64,000 bases of DNA from the NCBI RefSeq assembly GCF_030684895.1, contig NZ_JAUXXP010000039.1:21947-85946 (forward strand), read 5' to 3'. The notes under the pieces are model-generated. The model was given only the letters and a program-made list of their open reading frames with translations. It was not told the DNA's origin and ran no database searches. A program made the translations under genes and the position numbers. How positions within the stretch are numbered: the stretch's first letter is position 1; each line of letters starts with the position of its first letter. Source of the stretch: Pseudomonas sp. Lineage in GTDB: Bacteria; Pseudomonadota; Gammaproteobacteria; Pseudomonadales; Pseudomonadaceae. Shown here in pieces: positions 17,197 through 25,425 of this stretch.

Positions 17197-19854
17197 GTGC
17201 AAAATATAATGGCACAGGATATTTTGCATGAGGAGCTTCGGATTAAGCTAAACCGCCTTGCCAGCAAAGCCGAGGAGAGATTCTCAAAACTCAGTTGTTT
17301 CAATGGGTCAAAGTGGGAGGATCTCTCCTGGTTATATAACGGAAGGCATAATGTTTATTTGCTGGCTCGCGGAGAAACTAATGCAGAGTTAATGCTACTT
17401 AATAAGGTCTTCTTGGTAAGTTATCTCTGGGACAGAAGGGCGGACCACAAGGTGGTATCAGCTGGTCGCGTTATGGACTTATCGGCTGCGGTAAAGTATA
17501 TGGCTGCTCAGGGTGTTGTTAACCTTAGAGGGCTTGATCAATCTTCCTACATGACAACGTTTAAATATATTCAAACACGCTATAAATCACCTGCTAGTGC
17601 ATGTAGATCGCTAAATTATTTTATCAGATTCATCTTTAATTCTTCCTTGACCGTTAGCAATTTTGACCTCATCGGTACGCAGGATCTTCAAGAGAAAGAT
17701 AAGTATGGCCGTGTTGCCCTTGGAGATAAACTGCCGCTTCCAGAATTGGTCAAAGCAATCATAGCGTTGAAGTGGGCAGTGCAAGACCAGTGGGATGGCA
17801 GCTTTCGTGCTCAGATGGATATGTTGTCGGTTCTGACTCAGGCATTTCAATATGGATTAGGCCTAAGAATCGGGGAGGTTCTGCGGTTACCTAAGAACTG
17901 CTTAGTTACAATAAACAGTGAGTTATATTGTCGAGTATGGACAGAAAAAGGTGCGGAGCCAATCGCCAGGTATGTCCCTACTATCTGGAGAGCCGCCCTC
18001 TGTGAAGCGGTTCTCCGAATTGATGCCATCTGCGAACCCTACAGAAAAAGGGCTTTGAGCATTGAAGATGGTTCCTATGCCGAGACTCTCGATTATCGCT
18101 TTCAGGGAAGAACAGAAGCAATTGATCGGCATATTGAGTCTACCCTAAACTGTCTATCTAAGAAAATAGAGTCTAATGTTTCAGCGTCTGAAAGACAGTT
18201 GCGCCTCCTGAAGTATCTGCCGGATGAAGAACTTGTTGAGCTCAAGAATTTGCGTGAGTACTTACCATTTGCCTCGAATTCGCACGACTCTACTTCACTC
18301 CTTAAATTCTACAAAAAAAACGGATTTAAGATAACTTCAAAATCACTCGGAAAGGTAAAGTGCGTTTATTATGTACGAGGATCTGATGTTAAGCAGCGAC
18401 TTGCTCAATTGATAGAGTTTCGCCGCAATATTGTTTTATATTCTGAGTTTTTTGAGGTGCTCCATAAACGACCACCTGCAGGAAGTCGGTCTAAGGATGT
18501 ACACGCTCTAAAAGATAGGTTGCAGTCGCAAAGCCTGGCTTCTTTGGAAGCCTTTGTCTTGACGGGGGAGTCGTGTCTTTATGGTGCGAGGATAGTATAT
18601 CTTAGTCGTGACGATGCAGTTGCCGCAATAAGAAATATTGTCAGTGGTGGGTATGATTATCGCGCTTACATTCCGATATTAGATGCTGAGGAACTTTATC
18701 CAGAGCTGTTCAACCAGAAGACCATGACCTACATTGCTAATGCAAATGCGGCTGGGTTCTACTCGTTTCTTAGAGTCTCGGAAGAACGAATCAATTTTTA
18801 TAGGCCAGTCGCGAAAAGCAATAGAGTTAAGCATTCTGCCGTATCTGGGTTCTTGGTTGAACAGGCCAGCATTAAAAGTGCCGTTGTAGATGCTTTTGTA
18901 TCAGTTAATACAAAAGTTAAGTCAGAACTAATCCAGGGAATTAAAGAGGAACTTCTAGCGGATGGAGTAGAGATTGGTTCGGCTACATTTGGGATAAATC
19001 AAAAAGTCTCTGATTATTTATTTGTTGTCCCAAGCAATCTTGGCGGTGTGTATAACGAACACATTCCATCTATCCTTGGCTATTTTTCTGTTCTATATGC
19101 GATAAAACCAGCTAAGCAGGGGCAGTCAGCGTTTGTCCGTTACGGTGTTGTAGCCAATGAAGAGATTGTAAGTACGTTTCAGACCCACAAGGGACGACAT
19201 TGGCAAACTAATTCACTTTTTCGGGCGGGCTTGGCTGCAAGTATTGTGAATAAGTGGATGGGAAGATCTGATAGTCAAGGTGATCATTACGATCATCAGA
19301 CTGCTAAAGAACGTGCTGAGAAAGTCGGTGAGCTTATGCTCTCTGAGCAGTCCCGCTTTATTGGTGATCTGGCGAATAAGGTCAAGGCTTGGACTGACAA
19401 TGATATTCCGACCCAGAATGTGCAGACCTTTTTGACTGATATGCTGCAAACCGTACATTACGGTCCGCTTGGGCATTGTTTTCGTGATATTAATTTGAAG
19501 CCCTGCGAATTTCATCTGAAGTGTCTGACCGGCAATTCAGGAAAAGGCTGTAGAGAGTTCGTTGTAGATCTTTTAGATCCAGTTCAAATAAAGCAAGTCG
19601 AGTCAGAGCGTAATAGATCAGAAATTGAGTTGGCGCGGCTTTTTGAAGCCTTGAATAGACCCGGTATCCCGGTAGAGTCTGTTGAAATGCATATCGAACA
19701 TCAAATGGCGATTTTTAGAAATGCTTCTTATATTTTAGATAATTCTGAGGTGGTGCTTAACGAAATTCAAGTTGAAAAGAGTAAGGACTATCAGCCATTT
19801 AGGACCAATGGCTCTGTTCCAAGCGACTGTGTATTCCAATGTGGAGTAGCTTGA
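17197..19854 (+). CDS. Large tyrosine recombinase-like protein 3 of the module
   Basis: 885-aa protein from GTG 17197, directly abutting the previous stop; an ATG at 17209 is an alternative. Near residue 220 it has FQYGLGLRIGEVLRLPKNC, the Arg-containing box of tyrosine recombinases, and near residue 665-700 HKGRHWQTNSLFRAGLAASI followed by NKWMGRSDSQGDHYDH with HxxxxxxR and a candidate Tyr. The catalytic boxes are separated by an unusually long middle region (about 400 residues). A Cys/His cluster follows (HCFRDINLKPCEFHLKCLTG). I infer a DNA-binding partner recombinase of the element. The large size and split catalytic core are unusual for integrases. Confidence 0.75.
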   Translation: MQNIMAQDILHEELRIKLNRLASKAEERFSKLSCFNGSKWEDLSWLYNGRHNVYLLARGETNAELMLLNKVFLVSYLWDRRADHKVVSAGRVMDLSAAVKYMAAQGVVNLRGLDQSSYMTTFKYIQTRYKSPASACRSLNYFIRFIFNSSLTVSNFDLIGTQDLQEKDKYGRVALGDKLPLPELVKAIIALKWAVQDQWDGSFRAQMDMLSVLTQAFQYGLGLRIGEVLRLPKNCLVTINSELYCRVWTEKGAEPIARYVPTIWRAALCEAVLRIDAICEPYRKRALSIEDGSYAETLDYRFQGRTEAIDRHIESTLNCLSKKIESNVSASERQLRLLKYLPDEELVELKNLREYLPFASNSHDSTSLLKFYKKNGFKITSKSLGKVKCVYYVRGSDVKQRLAQLIEFRRNIVLYSEFFEVLHKRPPAGSRSKDVHALKDRLQSQSLASLEAFVLTGESCLYGARIVYLSRDDAVAAIRNIVSGGYDYRAYIPILDAEELYPELFNQKTMTYIANANAAGFYSFLRVSEERINFYRPVAKSNRVKHSAVSGFLVEQASIKSAVVDAFVSVNTKVKSELIQGIKEELLADGVEIGSATFGINQKVSDYLFVVPSNLGGVYNEHIPSILGYFSVLYAIKPAKQGQSAFVRYGVVANEEIVSTFQTHKGRHWQTNSLFRAGLAASIVNKWMGRSDSQGDHYDHQTAKERAEKVGELMLSEQSRFIGDLANKVKAWTDNDIPTQNVQTFLTDMLQTVHYGPLGHCFRDINLKPCEFHLKCLTGNSGKGCREFVVDLLDPVQIKQVESERNRSEIELARLFEALNRPGIPVESVEMHIEHQMAIFRNASYILDNSEVVLNEIQVEKSKDYQPFRTNGSVPSDCVFQCGVA

Positions 19855-20312
19855 TTGTGACTACGTCTACTGAGCAATGGGGTAAAGCTTTTTCGGTATT
19901 GCAACAATTTGAAAGACAGCTGATAGATCCTTCAAACTTTGGGTGGAAGTATATTACCGATAAGTCTGGTGTATCTAAGCCGACCCTTTGGCGAAACAAG
20001 GAATTTGAAAAAGAGTTTCAACGTATTAAGGAAGTTGTCAAAAGTTATGCTCGTGGTGAGAAACAGTTCGATCAAGAGGTTTCACTGAAAGCGGCCAGAG
20101 ATCGTGATCGAGATCACCAGATCGAGGTGCTCAAGGCACAGGTCCAGGAGTTGACGAAGCAATTAAATAGGGAGCGCGAAAGACTCATATACGCCTCTAT
20201 GATTGCTCGCCGTAAGAATATCGATCCTGCGGAATTCTTAGATGAGAGCCCAGTGTTTCGTAAGCCTGCCAAAGGCGGCTCGGTGGTCAAGCTGCCATCA
20301 AAGGGGCACTAG
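19839..20312 (+). CDS. Small HTH/coiled-coil accessory protein of the recombinase module
   Basis: 157 aa from ATG 19839, overlapping the end of the large recombinase gene by 16 bases; GTG 19857 is an alternative start. Residues 35-60 (WKYITDKSGVSKPTLWRNKE) look like a helix-turn-helix; residues 75-130 are rich in K, R, E and Q with heptad character (QIEVLKAQVQELTKQLNRER), a coiled coil. Small proteins with this layout accompany the recombinases of Tn554-like elements (TnpC) and, I believe, gamma-mobile-trio islands, where they may orient the reaction. Function here is inferred from position and shape only. Confidence 0.65.
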   Translation: MWSSLIVTTSTEQWGKAFSVLQQFERQLIDPSNFGWKYITDKSGVSKPTLWRNKEFEKEFQRIKEVVKSYARGEKQFDQEVSLKAARDRDRDHQIEVLKAQVQELTKQLNRERERLIYASMIARRKNIDPAEFLDESPVFRKPAKGGSVVKLPSKGH

Positions 20313-20344
20313 CCAAGTCGGGTGCCATCATCTGGCTTTGTACT

Positions 20345-20601
20345 GGCATTTAAGGCCAAATAGCTCTTGCTGTACTTTTGCTCCGCGGCCAGCCCCTCAA
20401 TGCCACCCTGTCCTCGAAACCGATGGGGTTGAGCTTCTCATCTCGGTCGATGCGGCGCATAACTAACTACTTGGCGTTGGCGGAGAGATAGAGTTCCGGC
20501 ACCGCAATTCCCGCCGCCCTTGCCGCGGACATACAACGGTACTCGTTTACCGCCAACCTCGATAACTCCTCCTGGCCGCCCTTGATGATCAGGCCAGAGG
20601 T
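20345..20601 (-). pseudogene. hipA remnant (type II toxin HipA kinase fragment)
   Basis: Minus-strand translation gives TSGLIIKGGQEELSRLAVNE, then CMSAARAAGIAVPELYLSANAK, a TAG stop, and in the same frame LVMRRIDRDEKLNPIGFEDR; after a frameshift it continues AEQKYSKSY. These segments follow the HipA kinase order (nucleotide-binding part, NEY..AR.AG..VPE, RFDR, FED...KY). The gene therefore carries a stop and a frameshift and is cut at both ends: towards the recombinase module at about 20345 and, on its 5' side, by fusion to a different gene at about 20601. No hipB is present. It is a fossil, not a toxin. Confidence 0.75.
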
Positions 20602-20703
20602 TTTCGAGGCGAGACCTGGCACATAGCAGGCTGCCAACCACATAAGTAACCCGAAAATACTGGCCACAATCGGCGGAGGTATCCTGTTTTCCAGTGTTCG
20701 CAT
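20602..20703 (-). pseudogene. N-terminal fragment of an isoprenylcysteine carboxyl methyltransferase-like gene
   Basis: The 34 codons from ATG 20703 (MRTLENRIPPPIVASIFGLL, then MWLAACYVPGLASK) match the first membrane segment of bacterial isoprenylcysteine carboxyl methyltransferase-like proteins, which typically start with a short (L/E)xKIPPPxVAL.FALLMW stretch. The frame then passes without a stop into hipA sequence, so two unrelated gene pieces are joined in one 86-codon open frame (20467-20727). It is a recombination scar. Confidence 0.6.
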
Positions 20704-20750
20704 AAAAGTGCTCGATAACGCAGCCACAGCGTTTGCGCCAGTCGCTATGT

Positions 20751-21395
20751 TTAGCGTACTTTTTGCAGTTCGCTCTGCACTAGTTCTAGCAGCGGCTCCG
20801 GGCCGAACTTCGTCAGCAGCGTGCCGTTGACGAAGAAAGTTGGCGTGCCTTGAATCCCCACTTTCTTAACGTCCGCTGCGTCTTTAGCCAGGATGTCGTC
20901 GATAGCCGGCGAGTTCATCGTGGCGCGGGCCTTCTCGACATCCAGGCCAACTGCTGCTGCGGCTTCCCAGGCCTTCTGCGCTTTCGCGTCGTCATGCCAC
21001 AGCGGCTGGGCCTCCAGCACGGCTGCTAGCACAGGCTCGTAAAGCCCCTGCATTCGCGCCGTCTCCAGCAGGCGCACGGCCTCTTCTGAACCTTTGTGGA
21101 ACAACACATAGCGCACGACCAGACGCACGTCCTGTGGGTACTGCGCCATGATTTGCTTTACGTAGGGGAAGAACGCCCGGCAGCTTTCGCACGATGGGTC
21201 GAAGAACTCGACGATGGTGACCGGCGCCTTGATTGGCCCAAGGGTTGGCGAGTGGAAACGTACCAACGAACTGCTCGCCTGGGTGACTGCTTGAGTCTCC
21301 TGAGGTGCTGAAAAACGCTGATAGAGCACTGCCGCAGCGATAAAGCCGGCAATGGTTACAGCGCTGATGGTCAGTACGATGGCACGTCTATTCAT
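20751..21395 (-). CDS. DsbA/DsbG-like periplasmic thiol oxidoreductase
   Basis: 214-aa protein with an N-terminal membrane anchor (VLTISAVTIAGFIAAAVLY) and a thioredoxin-fold domain. The active site is VEFFDPSCESCRAFFPYVK (CxxC = CESC) and the cis-Pro loop is VGIQGTPTFFVNG. It should sit on the periplasmic side and introduce or exchange disulphides. The gene overlaps the upstream dsbB-like gene by 4 bases (ATGA), so the two form an electron-transfer pair in one operon. Position beside cadR/cadA suggests a role in protecting or folding Cys-rich metal proteins; that is inference. Confidence 0.85.
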   Translation of the reverse strand: MNRRAIVLTISAVTIAGFIAAAVLYQRFSAPQETQAVTQASSSLVRFHSPTLGPIKAPVTIVEFFDPSCESCRAFFPYVKQIMAQYPQDVRLVVRYVLFHKGSEEAVRLLETARMQGLYEPVLAAVLEAQPLWHDDAKAQKAWEAAAAVGLDVEKARATMNSPAIDDILAKDAADVKKVGIQGTPTFFVNGTLLTKFGPEPLLELVQSELQKVR

Positions 21396-21829
21396 ACAAG
21401 GGTTCTCCGGCGAATCAGGGCAAGAAGCAAGACGATGGCGGTGAAAGCCGCCAGGGAAAGCAGCGGCAGCGGCACGCTACCAAAGATCAGCATATCGGCC
21501 CCGGAACAGGAGGTTCCGGCGCTACACGGCTTGAGGTTTTCTGGAAGTATGCCCATGAACAGCAGGGAGTGATACAGGGCGATTGCCCAACCGATAACGG
21601 CCAGGGGCAAGGCGTAAAGCCAAACGGCGAAGTCCGCGCGATAACAGGCGACCGTCAGCATTACCCCCAAAGGAAACATGAAGATGCGCTGGAACCAGCA
21701 CAGCACGCATGGGGTTTTGCCCATGACTTCACCGATAAACAAGGCGGCTAGGGTTGCGGCCACAGCCAGCAACCACACAGAGAGCAGCAAACCCCAGGGG
21801 TTAGCGGAGGGGTGACTCTGGCTTCTCAT
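21392..21829 (-). CDS. DsbB-like disulphide bond formation protein
   Basis: 145-aa four-helix membrane protein that would reoxidise its DsbA partner and pass electrons to quinone. The first periplasmic Cys pair is in MGKTPCVLCWFQRIFMFPLG and the second loop has NLKPCSAGTSCSGADM, both pairs intact. The short size and the CVLCWFQR motif place it with the BdbC/DsbB-like family rather than canonical DsbB. It is translationally coupled to the DsbA-like gene downstream (ATGA overlap). A short Cys-rich open frame lies directly upstream. Confidence 0.87.
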   Translation of the reverse strand: MRSQSHPSANPWGLLLSVWLLAVAATLAALFIGEVMGKTPCVLCWFQRIFMFPLGVMLTVACYRADFAVWLYALPLAVIGWAIALYHSLLFMGILPENLKPCSAGTSCSGADMLIFGSVPLPLLSLAAFTAIVLLLALIRRRTLV

Positions 21830-21835
21830 CGTTAT

Positions 21836-21925
21836 TTACTCGCCATTTTCCTTAAATAGGGATGGCACGTTAGCGGGCCCGCAGCAGCTGTCGATTGGCT
21901 TTGTGTTACAGCATGCGTCCTGCAC
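21836..21925 (-). CDS. Possible Cys-rich micropeptide ahead of the dsbB-like gene
   Basis: From GTG 21925 the minus strand encodes 29 residues starting MQDACCNTKPIDSCCGPANV and ending at TAA 21836, six bases before the dsbB-like ATG. The frame is open further upstream to 21988 (DSCCACWLQRQANRP) but has no ATG there. Three CC pairs in so short a stretch recall the CC-rich N-terminus of the neighbouring CadA. It could be a metal-responsive leader peptide, a small metal-binding peptide or a gene remnant. Only the open frame and the Cys pattern are seen. Confidence 0.3.
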   Translation of the reverse strand: MQDACCNTKPIDSCCGPANVPSLFKENGE

Positions 21926-22090
21926 AGGAACCGGTCGATTCGCTTGGCGTTGCAACCAGCAGGCACAGCAACTATCGAGCTGGGCGGTTCATCTTGATGA
22001 CGAAGCTCCCATTAAGGCTGGGGCTGGCAACTACAACGTGAATCGCGCCGGGGGTTTGTAAATACTTTCCGCGCTCTTCTAAGGCGATGG

Positions 22091-22543
22091 TCAATGACGG
22101 TGGCTTTTCCCAACATGGGTGTGCCCGTCATCCGGAAGCGCATTGACTCCGCCAGTGGTGTTCAGGCGCTGGAGGATTCCGCACTCGTCTACGCCCCGCT
22201 CAGAAGCGCAGCGGTGGCGCAACTCAACCAGCTGTTTTTGCAGCGCCAACAGGCTGGTCACGCGTGCTTGCACATGCTCAATGTGCTCATCCACTAAGCT
22301 ATTTACACCCTCACAGTTTTCCTCTGGCCGATCCATCAGCGCCAGCAAACTTCTGATCTCGTCCAGGGTCATGTCCAGCGTTCGGCAGTTGCGAATGAAC
22401 GTAAGCCGCTCAAGGTGCTCACTGCTGTACAGGCGGTAGTTACCCTCGCTGCGAGCCGGAGCCGGCAACAGCCCCTCGCGCTCGTAATAGCGAACCGTTT
22501 CAACCTGGCAATCGGCAAGCTTGGCCAGCTCTCCAATTTTCAT
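22091..22543 (-). CDS. cadR: CadR, MerR-family cadmium/lead/zinc-responsive regulator
   Basis: 150-aa dimeric activator from ATG 22543 (MKIGELAKLADCQVETVRYY); the track start six codons upstream is less likely. The N-terminal winged helix is typical of MerR proteins. Metal-site cysteines are present at the CadR positions: Cys in RPEENCEGV, in LRHRCAS and in DECGILQRL. The C-terminal tail is His-rich (DDGHTHVGKSHRH), as in Pseudomonas putida CadR. It is divergent from cadA, and a MerR-type promoter with 19-bp spacer lies between the two. Confidence 0.93.
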   Translation of the reverse strand: MKIGELAKLADCQVETVRYYEREGLLPAPARSEGNYRLYSSEHLERLTFIRNCRTLDMTLDEIRSLLALMDRPEENCEGVNSLVDEHIEHVQARVTSLLALQKQLVELRHRCASERGVDECGILQRLNTTGGVNALPDDGHTHVGKSHRH

Positions 22544-22565
22544 GAAATACCTCTTCGACAAACGC

Positions 22566-22596
22566 TTGACCCTGTAGTGGCTTCAGGGTGTTCACT
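22566..22596 (+). promoter_or_regulatory. CadR-controlled cadA promoter
   Basis: TTGACC (-35, 22566-22571) and TTCACT (-10, 22591-22596) are separated by 19 bases, the long spacer of MerR-family promoters. The dyad ACCCTGTAGTGGCTTCAGGGT (22569-22589) fills the spacer and is nearly the same as the described CadR operator. Metal-bound CadR would untwist it and turn on cadA. Confidence 0.88.
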
Positions 22597-22625
22597 CTGC
22601 ATAACTGATCAATGAGGATACCCCC

Positions 22626-25061
22626 ATGGCTGGCTGCTGCAGTGATGAACACAAACCTGAAGCGGTTTCAAATGATGTCTGCTGTGACCCCAATGAGGCA
22701 ATTAAGTGCTCCTCCGCTACAGCCTCAACGGTAAATGCCGTAGCTGGCTCCAGGCTCAGCAGCTTTCGCATTGCGCAAATGGACTGCCCTACCGAACAGT
22801 CGCTGATTCAGGACAAGCTGAGCAAGCTCGCAGGCGTAGATAAGCTCGACTTCAACCTGATCAAACGGATTCTTGGGGTATGGCACAACTTGCCGTCGAC
22901 CGCCCCCATCGAGGAGGCGATCTTGTCCCTGGGAATGCAGGCAGAACCGCTCTCTGCTGAAGGGCAAGCCCGCATCAAAATTGAACAGATGGACTGCCCA
23001 ACGGAAGAAAAGCTGATCCGCGACAAGCTCTCCTCAGTGCCCGGCATCAGCGCGCTGGAGTTCAACCTGCTGCAACGCGTACTGACGTTTAGCCACACAG
23101 CAGAAGCATTGCCAGCAGCACTGGCCGCGATTCGCGACCTTGGTTTCACGCCAGTGGTTGAGGATTCAGCAACAGCAAATGAAGAAGCGCAAGGAACCCC
23201 GCGCAAGAAAGCCTGGTGGCCCTTGGCGCTCTCGGGCGTGGCCGCCGTATCGGCGGAAGTGATCCACTTTGCCGAGCTTGCGCCAGATTGGGCTGTGGCT
23301 GGCGTGGCGCTGCTCGCCATTCTGCTGTGCGGCCTAACGACCTATAAAAAGGGCTGGATCGCGCTGAAGAACCGCAACCTGAACATCAATGCGCTGATGA
23401 GTATCGCGGTGACCGGTGCGGTGCTGATTGGGCAATGGCCAGAAGCGGCCATGGTCATGTTCCTCTTTTCTGTAGCAGAACTGATCGAAGCGAAGTCATT
23501 GGATCGGGCTCGCAATGCCATCCGCGGCCTGATGGATCTGACGCCGGAGCGCGCCACGGTGCAGCAGATCGATGGCACATGGCTTGAAGTTGACGTTAAA
23601 ACTATCGCCGTAGGCGCATTGGTCAGGGTAAGACCGGGCGAACGAATCGGTCTCGACGGCGAGGTTACGTCCGGCAACTCCACCATCAACCAAGCGCCCA
23701 TCACGGGGGAAAGCCTGCCCGTAGAGAAAACCATTGGCGACCCGGTTTTTGCAGGAACCATCAACGAAGCCGGCTCCCTGGAATACCGCGTCCTAGCCGC
23801 CGCTGCCAACACCACGCTGGCACGTATCATTCACGCGGTCGAAGAGGCGCAGGGTTCACGTGCGCCGACCCAGCGCTTTGTCGATCAATTCGCCAAGGTA
23901 TACACCCCTGTCGTATTCCTATTCGCCCTAGCTATCGCCATTGTGCCGCCACTCTTCATGGCCGAGCCCTGGTACGACTGGATCTACCGTGCTTTGGTGC
24001 TGCTGGTGGTCGCCTGCCCTTGCGCCTTGGTCATATCGACGCCCGTCACCATTGTCAGTGGCCTGGCAGCGGCGGCGCGTAAAGGCATTCTGGTCAAAGG
24101 CGGCGTCTATCTGGAAATCGGTGGCAAGCTTGGCTTCCTGGCACTCGACAAAACCGGAACCATTACTCATGGCAAGCCGGTACAGACCGATTACATGCCG
24201 TTGGTTGAACAGGATTCAGAACTCTACCGTACTCATGCTGCCAGCCTCGCCAGTCGCTCTGACCACCCGGTTTCGCAGGCAATAGCCAAGCATGCCACTG
24301 AGAATGGCCTGACGTTTGCTGCCGTTGAGGGATTCGAAGCCCTGCCGGGTCGAGGTGTTCGAGGCACCATCGAAGGCATAGATTTCCACCTGGGTAACCA
24401 CCGCCTGGTGGAAGAGCTTGGCCTCTGCTCACCCGAGCTGGAAGCGACGCTGGAGCGTCTCGAACGCCAAGGTAAAACAGTGGTGGTGCTGTGCAATCCG
24501 CAGCGTGCCATTGCCCTGTTCGCCGTTGCCGATACCGTCAAGGACTCCAGCCGCCAGGCAATTGAGGAGCTTCACGCGCTTGGCGTGAAGACCACAATGC
24601 TGACCGGCGATAACCCGCACACCGCAGATGCGATTGCACAGCAGGTAGGCATCGACGAGGCACGCGGCAACCTTCTGCCAGTCGACAAATTGCAGGCCAT
24701 TGAAGCATTGCAGGCGCGCGGCTACGTTGTAGGGATGGTCGGCGATGGCATCAACGATGCGCCGGCGCTGGCGAAGTCTGAAATCGGTTTCGCCATGGCC
24801 GCCGCCGGCACGGACACGGCCATCGAAACTGCGGATGTGGCCTTGATGGATGACGACCTGCGCAAGATCCCGGCCTTCATCCGCCTGTCTCAACAGACCG
24901 CCGTCATCCTCAAGCAGAACATCGTGCTGGCGTTAGGGATCAAGGCCCTGTTTCTCGCCATTACCTTAACGGGGCAGGCGACGATGTGGATGGCCGTCTT
25001 TGCCGACATGGGTGTCAGTCTGCTGGTGGTGTTCAACGGCCTGCGCCTGCTTAAAAAGTAG
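22626..25061 (+). CDS. cadA: CadA, Zn/Cd/Pb-exporting P1B-type ATPase
   Basis: 811-aa inner-membrane pump exporting divalent soft metals from the cytoplasm. The N-terminus is Cys-rich (MAGCCSDEHKPEA, VCCDPNEAIKC) and is followed by two ferredoxin-like metal domains with MDCPTE in place of CxxC (near residues 53 and 120). The catalytic core is complete: ITGESLPVEK (actuator), ACPCALVIS (CPC metal site), DKTGTITHG (phosphorylation), SDHPVS (HP) and [10 protein letters not shown] (hinge). It is divergent from cadR and heads an operon with DUF3703, lspA and araC-type genes. The MDCPTE form is typical of pseudomonad CadA. Confidence 0.95.
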   Translation: MAGCCSDEHKPEAVSNDVCCDPNEAIKCSSATASTVNAVAGSRLSSFRIAQMDCPTEQSLIQDKLSKLAGVDKLDFNLIKRILGVWHNLPSTAPIEEAILSLGMQAEPLSAEGQARIKIEQMDCPTEEKLIRDKLSSVPGISALEFNLLQRVLTFSHTAEALPAALAAIRDLGFTPVVEDSATANEEAQGTPRKKAWWPLALSGVAAVSAEVIHFAELAPDWAVAGVALLAILLCGLTTYKKGWIALKNRNLNINALMSIAVTGAVLIGQWPEAAMVMFLFSVAELIEAKSLDRARNAIRGLMDLTPERATVQQIDGTWLEVDVKTIAVGALVRVRPGERIGLDGEVTSGNSTINQAPITGESLPVEKTIGDPVFAGTINEAGSLEYRVLAAAANTTLARIIHAVEEAQGSRAPTQRFVDQFAKVYTPVVFLFALAIAIVPPLFMAEPWYDWIYRALVLLVVACPCALVISTPVTIVSGLAAAARKGILVKGGVYLEIGGKLGFLALDKTGTITHGKPVQTDYMPLVEQDSELYRTHAASLASRSDHPVSQAIAKHATENGLTFAAVEGFEALPGRGVRGTIEGIDFHLGNHRLVEELGLCSPELEATLERLERQGKTVVVLCNPQRAIALFAVADTVKDSSRQAIEELHALGVKTTMLTGDNPHTADAIAQQVGIDEARGNLLPVDKLQAIEALQARGYVVGMVGDGINDAPALAKSEIGFAMAAAGTDTAIETADVALMDDDLRKIPAFIRLSQQTAVILKQNIVLALGIKALFLAITLTGQATMWMAVFADMGVSLLVVFNGLRLLKK

Positions 25062-25077
25062 GGTTGGAGGATTGAAG

Positions 25078-25425
25078 ATGAAAGCAGCATTGCAACTCGC
25101 AATTGAACAAGCCTTTCAGCAGGCCCGGCAGGCCATGCAGGAACAGCGCAGTACAGATGCCTTTCAATGGCTGGAGCGCGCGCACATCCTGACTCAGCGC
25201 CAACCTTTGCTGCATGCCAGGTCACACTGGCTGATGCTCACGCTCGGCTGGCAAATTGGCGATTATCGCGAGGTGGCGGGGCAAATACCGCGCATTGTCG
25301 CGGCCCTGCTGTTTTCCAGAATTTGGGTGCCCATCGGCAATACCGGCCGCTCGAGGATCAGTGCTTTCGCGCCCATGCCCATCTCTCAGGAGTTGCAGCG
25401 ACTTCTCCAAGGAGGAGAACAATGA
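25078..25425 (+). CDS. DUF3703 family protein
   Basis: 115-aa soluble protein from ATG 25078 (GGAGG site upstream); the track start at 25000 overlaps cadA and is not needed. It shows the family pattern AFQWLERAHILTQRQPLLHA, then HWLMLTLGWQIGDYREVAGQ and PIGNTGRSRISAFAPMPI. The biochemical role is not known to me; family members are often found next to cation P-type ATPases and metal regulators. Its stop overlaps the lspA start (ATGA), so it is translated with lspA as part of the cad operon. Confidence 0.75.
   Translation: MKAALQLAIEQAFQQARQAMQEQRSTDAFQWLERAHILTQRQPLLHARSHWLMLTLGWQIGDYREVAGQIPRIVAALLFSRIWVPIGNTGRSRISAFAPMPISQELQRLLQGGEQ

Noticed and set aside
20467-20727. 86-aa ORF as a genuine small protein
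   Set aside because: Its two halves match different families and the HipA half continues past a stop and a frameshift, so it is a chimeric remnant.
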